This document shows, piece after piece, positions 58,653 through 64,000 of a stretch of 64,000 bases of DNA (positions are counted from its first letter, which is position 1; each line of letters begins with the position of its first letter). This DNA comes from Bacteroidota bacterium (GTDB lineage: Bacteria; Bacteroidota; Ignavibacteria; Kryptoniales; JAKASW01): NCBI GenBank assembly GCA_021789975.1, contig JAJYIT010000005.1, forward strand, positions 120,999-184,998, in the 5' to 3' direction. The translations under genes and the position numbers were made by a program. The notes beneath the pieces are model-generated. The model ran no database searches and was not told where the DNA came from. It worked only from the letters and a program-made list of their open reading frames with translations.

Positions 58653-59609
58653 TCACCCTACGGTCTCTTTCAATGCGGCCTCCATGGCCGACACGTCTGC
58701 CGGCGGGAGTCTGAAATCGGCTTCCACATTTTGTGCTACCTGTTCGGGGGTTCTTGCGCCGACAATCGACGAAGTGACTGCGGGATTCATATTGACCCAT
58801 GCCACTGCCAATTGCCCCACGGTCTTTTTATGTTTTTCTGCGATCGGCCGCGGTCTCTCAACGAATGCAAGTTCTTTCGAAAGCCTGGGTTCCTGGAACA
58901 CCCTGTCCTTTCGCCGCCAATCATCAGGTGCGACCTTTTGAATATCAAATTTTCCGCTCAACAACCCGGACATCATCGGACTATACGCGACGACGCCGAT
59001 AGAGTGTTGACGGCAAAATGGTAGGATTTCAGATTCGACTTCTCTCTTCAGGAGGTTGAACGGGGGCTGCAGCGATTGAACCGGGGCGATGGCCTGGCAT
59101 CGCATCAATAGAGGTACATCGAAGTTACATACGCCTATGAACCTGACCTTTCCCTCTGCTTTCAGCTCGACCATAGCTGTCCATGATTCCTCGACCGGCG
59201 TCTCGGGGTCCGGCCAATGGAACTGGTAGAGGTCGATGTGCTCACGTCGAAGTCTCCGCAAGCTATTCTCTACTTCTCGCCTTATACTTTTCGGGCCGAG
59301 ATGGGTTCTGACCCTCTTCCGGTCATCCCAAACCATCCCACATTTCGTGGCGATGAAGACATCTTCAGTTCTTCCCTTCAGCGCCTTGGCCACTATTTCC
59401 TCGGAGTGGCCGAGCCCGTAGACTGCGGCGGTGTCAATCCAGTTGATTCCAAGATCCAGCCCTAGAGAAATCGTCTTCATCGAGAGTTGATCATCTACCG
59501 CACCCCAACCGAATTCCCACGGTCCTCCAATTGCCCAGGCACCGAAGCCGACGACCGTGAGCTCAGGACCTCCTTTTCCGAGAACGCGCGTCTCCATATT
59601 CGCCTCCAC
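58653..59609 (-). CDS. aldo/keto reductase
   Basis: LGLDLGINWIDTAAVYGLGHSEEIVAKALKGR...IDLYQFHWPDPETPVEESW. Confidence 0.95.
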   Translation of the reverse strand: MEANMETRVLGKGGPELTVVGFGAWAIGGPWEFGWGAVDDQLSMKTISLGLDLGINWIDTAAVYGLGHSEEIVAKALKGRTEDVFIATKCGMVWDDRKRVRTHLGPKSIRREVENSLRRLRREHIDLYQFHWPDPETPVEESWTAMVELKAEGKVRFIGVCNFDVPLLMRCQAIAPVQSLQPPFNLLKREVESEILPFCRQHSIGVVAYSPMMSGLLSGKFDIQKVAPDDWRRKDRVFQEPRLSKELAFVERPRPIAEKHKKTVGQLAVAWVNMNPAVTSSIVGARTPEQVAQNVEADFRLPPADVSAMEAALKETVG

Positions 59610-59763
59610 AATTTTTCTATTCTTAGTTAGGCTCGAATCGAATAATAACCATCACGTACGCACACATTCCAACCGTGTTAGCGTCCTTGCCTTAGTTTAG
59701 AATGAATATTATACTAAAACACTCGAGCGACAGACTATGATATTGCCAATCTGACTCTTTTGA

Positions 59764-60348
59764 ATGGATCAAACACAGACAAAGCACAAAAATTTCGAGA
59801 CCGAGATGCTGCCTCACATGGCAGCACTCTACAACTTTGCCCTCCGAATGACCGGCGACCCGGACGACGCGAAGGATCTTGTTCAGGAAACGTTTATGAA
59901 AGCATACAGATTCTTCGACAAGTACGCTCCGGGAACGAACGCGAAAGCGTGGTTGTTCCGAATAATGAAGAACTCATACATCAATCGGTATCGCAAAGAA
60001 TCAAAAGAACCCGACAAGATTGATTATGACGATATAAAAGAGTTCTACGCCAGTGTCAAAGCCACGGCGACCGATAGTAACGATTTACAGGAAAAGATTT
60101 TCGGTAACCTATTTGAGGACGAAGTTGCAAAGGCCTTACAGGACCTTCCTGAAGATTTCAGAACAGTTGTCATCTTGTGTGACATTGAGGGGTACACCTA
60201 CGAGGAAATTGCCGACTTCATCGAAATTCCGATCGGCACGGTCAGGTCACGATTGCACAGGGGCAGAAAGATGCTCCGCTCCATGCTCAGAACCTACGCG
60301 CTGAGTCATGGTTTCAAAGATGTGGATGATGAATCAGACCAGGATTGA
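59764..60348 (+). CDS. ECF RNA polymerase sigma factor (RpoE-like)
   Basis: ALYNFALRMTGDPDDAKDLVQETFMKAYRFFDKYAPGTNAKAWLFRIMKN; GYTYEEIADFIEIPIGTVRSRLHRGRKML. Confidence 0.95.
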   Translation: MDQTQTKHKNFETEMLPHMAALYNFALRMTGDPDDAKDLVQETFMKAYRFFDKYAPGTNAKAWLFRIMKNSYINRYRKESKEPDKIDYDDIKEFYASVKATATDSNDLQEKIFGNLFEDEVAKALQDLPEDFRTVVILCDIEGYTYEEIADFIEIPIGTVRSRLHRGRKMLRSMLRTYALSHGFKDVDDESDQD

Positions 60349-60375
60349 ATATGCTCCCGCGGAGCGGGATGAGGC

Positions 60376-61281
60376 GTGTCCGGAGAATTATTTCGGACCG
60401 GTTCAAAGGAGTCGACAGAGGTGGATTGCAGGGAATCCCGTGAATTGATGAGTGGAGCTGTAGACGATCAGCTTGCAAGAAATGAGTCGTCAGGCTTTTT
60501 CAGTCATATAGAAATTTGTGGAAGTTGCAGAGACGAATTCGAGCTTGAAAAGCTCACAAAAGCCTATTTGAGAAAAAAGATAACTATGGTTGAAGTCCCG
60601 GACGATGTGGAGAAAGTGATAATGGACGACATAAAAGCGATGAATTCAGGAGAGCTGGGACATGGCGGTTCCGAAAGAATCGTTCCAGGAAGCCTGATGC
60701 AGCCTCTCCTTGCGGTCGGGATCGTCCTTGTCGTCGCTGTTGTCCTTTTCATGACTAACATGTCAAACATCGTTATGCCGGAGTCGAAGATTCAAGCCGG
60801 TCAGTCGCAGGGAGCCACCGACCAGACAATATTGTCGCTCGTTGAAAACCGTTTTCAAGACGTGCTAAGCGGTCAGTTCAAGCCGCAGATAACGGCTCTT
60901 GCTGCATCAGACGTAGCAAACTACATTGAACAAAACGCAGGGTATGCGCCCCGACTTCCTGCCGTGCCGACTGCCGACTGGGTCGGTGGTAGTGTTTCGG
61001 AGGTAAAGGGCGGAAAAGTTTGCCAGATTGTGTATAAAATGGGTGAGACGTTCATATACATCTTTGGCTTTCCAAAACAGCTTCTCAGTACAAAGAGCGT
61101 GACTCTCCCAAAGGATTGCATCAGCTCAATCGACTCGAACAAAAAGTTCTGGACGATGGACGAGGATGGAGACACGCAGGTTATTTGGGGGCACGGAGCT
61201 CATATCTGTGTCGCCGCTTCAAATCTTGGAAGAACCGAATTGGCAGGATATCTACAGACTTCAAACGGATCCGCACAATGA
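60376..61281 (+). CDS. putative anti-sigma factor (zf-HC2-like) with extracytoplasmic domain
   Basis: CRESRELMSGAVDDQL...HIEICGSCRDEFE; single TM; follows sigma factor. Confidence 0.8.
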   Translation: MSGELFRTGSKESTEVDCRESRELMSGAVDDQLARNESSGFFSHIEICGSCRDEFELEKLTKAYLRKKITMVEVPDDVEKVIMDDIKAMNSGELGHGGSERIVPGSLMQPLLAVGIVLVVAVVLFMTNMSNIVMPESKIQAGQSQGATDQTILSLVENRFQDVLSGQFKPQITALAASDVANYIEQNAGYAPRLPAVPTADWVGGSVSEVKGGKVCQIVYKMGETFIYIFGFPKQLLSTKSVTLPKDCISSIDSNKKFWTMDEDGDTQVIWGHGAHICVAASNLGRTELAGYLQTSNGSAQ

Positions 61282-61850
61282 AAATTGCATTGATGTGTCT
61301 CAGTATTTTGGTTCTCAGCTCTTGCAGCAGCAAGCCGAAGGGAATACCTCAGGCAAGTGCTGCCAAGTCGTCGAGCCAGAAAAATTACTCCGCAAACGTG
61401 TCTCTTGTTTCAGGAGTCACTCCTTCGACAGGCACAGATGCATCAAATTTTTCGTGGTATGATGACTCCGGAAAGCTTGTCTCTCTCTCAGACTTCAAAG
61501 GCAAGACGGTCCTGGTAAATTTTTGGGCGACATGGTGCGGCCCCTGCAAAGCGGAACTGCCTGACATAGAAGCAGTGAGCAGGGAGTATGCTTCGAAAGG
61601 ACTCGTGATAGTTGGGGTCTCAGAGGACAGAGGCGACGGACTCGTGCAGAGTGTAGCGGACTTCGCTGCGAAACACGGACTCACCTACCAGATCGTTATC
61701 GACAACGACAACATCGCGAATGCCTACGGCAACATCAACGCAATTCCCACATCGTTTCTCATTGATAGCAACGGGAAGATAGTTGATAAGTGGATCGGGG
61801 TACGGAACAAGGCGTTCTTCGAGTCGACGGTGAACAAGTACCTGGATTAA
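61278..61850 (+). CDS. TlpA/ResA-like thioredoxin-fold lipoprotein
   Basis: ATG at 61278 overlapping upstream stop (ATGA); LVLSSC lipobox; VNFWATWCGPCKAELPDIEAV. Confidence 0.93.
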   Translation: MKIALMCLSILVLSSCSSKPKGIPQASAAKSSSQKNYSANVSLVSGVTPSTGTDASNFSWYDDSGKLVSLSDFKGKTVLVNFWATWCGPCKAELPDIEAVSREYASKGLVIVGVSEDRGDGLVQSVADFAAKHGLTYQIVIDNDNIANAYGNINAIPTSFLIDSNGKIVDKWIGVRNKAFFESTVNKYLD

Positions 61851-62007
61851 GCTCCAAGCATCGAGTTCCAGACAAGTTCCAACTCTCGGAACATAAAATC
61901 AAAATAGAGACTAATTCGGAAGCAGATTGAGCTTTGGATTTGCAGGGTGGACTTTAATTGGAACAAGTAATGTGAAGGTTGGATCTGTCCAGACCCTGTC
62001 GGGACAG

Positions 62008-62077
62008 TAGCGCTAACGGGAGTCGAACCCGTGTTTTCGCCTTGAGAGGGCGACGTGTTACATTCTACTAGTGGGCC
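62008..62077 (-). tRNA. degenerate tRNA-Glu(CTC)-like sequence, possibly a pseudo-tRNA or attachment-site remnant
   Basis: minus strand GGCCCACTAGTAGAATGTAACACGTCGCCCTCTCAAGGCGAAAACACGGGTTCGACTCCCGTTAGCGCT: intact 5-bp anticodon arm and T arm, anticodon CTC at 62044-62046; acceptor stem has about 3 mismatches, D-arm abnormal, no CCA. Confidence 0.6.
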
Positions 62078-62261
62078 TAGTAGTGCGCATCCGCTCTCTA
62101 CTCGTAAGTGCGTGAATTTGGAATACCCGCAAGCAGCAAACCCATCGGGCCGTACCCGCCTCTGAAATCCGCTGGGGTTTTCCGGTATTGTTGTCCGATC
62201 TTGTGGTACATTCGAGGGTTTCATCGATTCTTATACCCGCTTTCCACCTCGCTCCTAAGCC

Positions 62262-62455
62262 ATTCTTAACCCAAAAACCTAAAAAACATACAAATAATCA
62301 ACAAAAATTAATAATCACCATAATATCACCAACTAATTACCTATATCTTTCGATTTTTTTATGTACTTAATAATAGGGTATTTATTCTTAATTTTTAATT
62401 TTTCTGGCAAAACAGAGCAAATGAGCGGTTTTGAAATTAAAAATGGGTTAAGAAT
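62262..62455. repeat. AT-rich region bounded by 12-bp inverted repeat ATTCTTAACCCA / TGGGTTAAGAAT
   Basis: exact inverted copies at 62262-62273 and 62444-62455; additional AAGAATCAC/ATTCTTAG iterations to 62520. Confidence 0.75.
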
Positions 62456-62579
62456 CAGTGAAAAATGTAAATTACACCTCTCTCCCCTGCTCTAAGCCAA
62501 GAATCACCGAATTCTTAGCGTATTAGCCGTTATTATACTATTACACCATTACACCATGGAGCTTAACGCTTAGCTCAAT

Positions 62580-63983
62580 TCAAGATTCAGCGGGATACCG
62601 CTTTGCCAATTCCTCCAAAATATTCGTGTCTATCAAATAACAGCGCTGTGTATTCCCCTTGACGCTTACACTCTTCTGCTCTATTTGATGGTGGCCCAGC
62701 AGCTTCGTGAGTTTGCCCTTGTCACCTTTGAGCCACTTAAACTCAGGCCGGTCCTTCAAGAAATTGAAAACGACTTCCGTCAGATAGGTGCGCACTGTCC
62801 CATCCTGCCTTAGCGGTGGGGTCCCTTTCACAAGATCCTTCAGCGCCGAAATCGTCCTCACGATGTCACTTTCACCTGAGTCAAGACTATGAAGGTATTC
62901 ATCCTGCTTATAGTAACTATTGACAGAGTCCATTACCTTCGTGTCTCCAATAATGTCGGCTATAATAAATAACGGAGTCCATCGTTCTCTGCCTCGATTT
63001 TCCAACCCTTCCAGAATAGTTAAATCATCAAGTCTGTTCAAATAATCTGACGCGATCTCCGGACCTTTTGCTAAACCGAATACGTACAAGCTGTCCCTGG
63101 TGTGTTGGATAAATTCGTCAAGTTGATTGCCTTTGCTGTAGCTCGAGATCTTCTCCGATTTCAGTTTCTTTACCATCCTCAGCTTGATGGAACGATCCGA
63201 CAATGTGTCGCTGATAGCATTGATGCCGGCAAAGACTTTGGGGGAATAAGTATCATATCGAACCATTTTGCTCCCTGACTTGCGCGGTACAAAAGCTCCC
63301 TTCTTGTAACCACTGTTAAGTATCGCTATCAAATCGGCCTTGCTGGTCCCGCCTAGCTGTTCAACCTCATCGAGAAAAAGGGTCGACGAGTTGTGACCAA
63401 CTTCCCAAAATACTGTCGCGGATGTCTGACCGACAAAGATCTTTCCATTAAATGCGAGGTCCGACATGACCTCAAGGAGTGTTGTCTTGCCGGATCCCTT
63501 CTCCGCACTGACGTGAAGATAAGGGAAACTGCTAAACATTCTGTAGATATATGTTCCCAATATCCACAACGCCAGGACGGTATACAGGTTGACGTCCTGC
63601 AGGAATATATATTTCCTCAGATGTTCGCGAACTGTTTCGAACAACTTCGCTGGATCCACGCTCCGATTTCCTAGAGCGTATCTGGTAATCCCTGCAGCAC
63701 TAAATCCACTACTTGTCGGAGCTTCACTCGGGATATGGAAGTTTCCCTTCCCTCTCAAATTATCGAGCGAATCCACTTCACCACGTGAGTTTATCACAGC
63801 ATCAATCTGTCTTATCTTGATGCCGAAAAACATCGTCTCTTCGAGGAAATCCTGAGCCGGATTCAAGTCAAAGTGACCTGCCCCCGTTTGTTGTGCCAAC
63901 GATAAGTTAGTGATCCGGTCAGGCCTGACTGCTCCCCATCTTTGATCCAAATTGAATAAGAACAAAATCGTGGTTAATGTCAA
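62580..63983 (-). CDS. DUF3631/phage-primase-like P-loop ATPase
   Basis: HVSAEKGSGKTTLLEVMSDLAFNG (Walker A), STLFLDEVEQLG (Walker B), VRTYLTEVV...LLGHHQIEQKSVSVKGNTQRCYLID; 5' end may lie beyond window. Confidence 0.75.
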   Translation of the reverse strand: MTLTTILFLFNLDQRWGAVRPDRITNLSLAQQTGAGHFDLNPAQDFLEETMFFGIKIRQIDAVINSRGEVDSLDNLRGKGNFHIPSEAPTSSGFSAAGITRYALGNRSVDPAKLFETVREHLRKYIFLQDVNLYTVLALWILGTYIYRMFSSFPYLHVSAEKGSGKTTLLEVMSDLAFNGKIFVGQTSATVFWEVGHNSSTLFLDEVEQLGGTSKADLIAILNSGYKKGAFVPRKSGSKMVRYDTYSPKVFAGINAISDTLSDRSIKLRMVKKLKSEKISSYSKGNQLDEFIQHTRDSLYVFGLAKGPEIASDYLNRLDDLTILEGLENRGRERWTPLFIIADIIGDTKVMDSVNSYYKQDEYLHSLDSGESDIVRTISALKDLVKGTPPLRQDGTVRTYLTEVVFNFLKDRPEFKWLKGDKGKLTKLLGHHQIEQKSVSVKGNTQRCYLIDTNILEELAKRYPAES

Positions 63984-64000
63984 GTGACTACTGTCCTTTG

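Overview
The window reads as a bacterial chromosome segment. PorV-like, TonB/carboxypeptidase-like, DUF1501/DUF1800, SPOR and DUF4402 content suggests the Bacteroidota/Ignavibacteriota neighbourhood, but lineage is inference only. Most genes are on the minus strand. Recognisable core genes are dnaX, two separate lon paralogues, maeB, aspS, mutL, ftsY, a CDP-alcohol phosphatidyltransferase and purF. Accessory or less ordinary parts: (1) a chaperone-usher-like pilus locus (about 32.9-40.9 kb) with several DUF4402-type subunits, a PapD-like chaperone and a usher that appears fused to a C-terminal SPOR domain. A textbook intrinsic-terminator-like hairpin lies inside the signal-peptide codons of the second subunit gene. 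(2) A solitary Eco57I-like adenine methyltransferase preceded by what looks like an internally deleted XamI-type restriction endonuclease gene. (3) A 19.5-22.6 kb cluster of TGTCATTCCCG...CGGGAATGACA inverted repeats containing a short GIY-YIG nuclease gene and a decayed second copy of that gene's 3' end, so a repeat + GIY-YIG block appears duplicated. (4) A 21-bp-period degenerate tandem array upstream of a lone unknown gene, with phased palindromes at the 3' end of that gene. (5) A degenerate tRNA-Glu(CTC)-like sequence next to an AT-rich inverted-repeat region and a DUF3631/phage-primase-like ATPase at the right edge, possibly the end of an integrated element. Other loci include a SpoIIE/RsbW/STAS partner-switching cluster, a Lon-Hsp20 stress operon and a carbamoyltransferase/DUF5989/SxtJ-like trio. 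All family names come from reading the translations; no database search was run.
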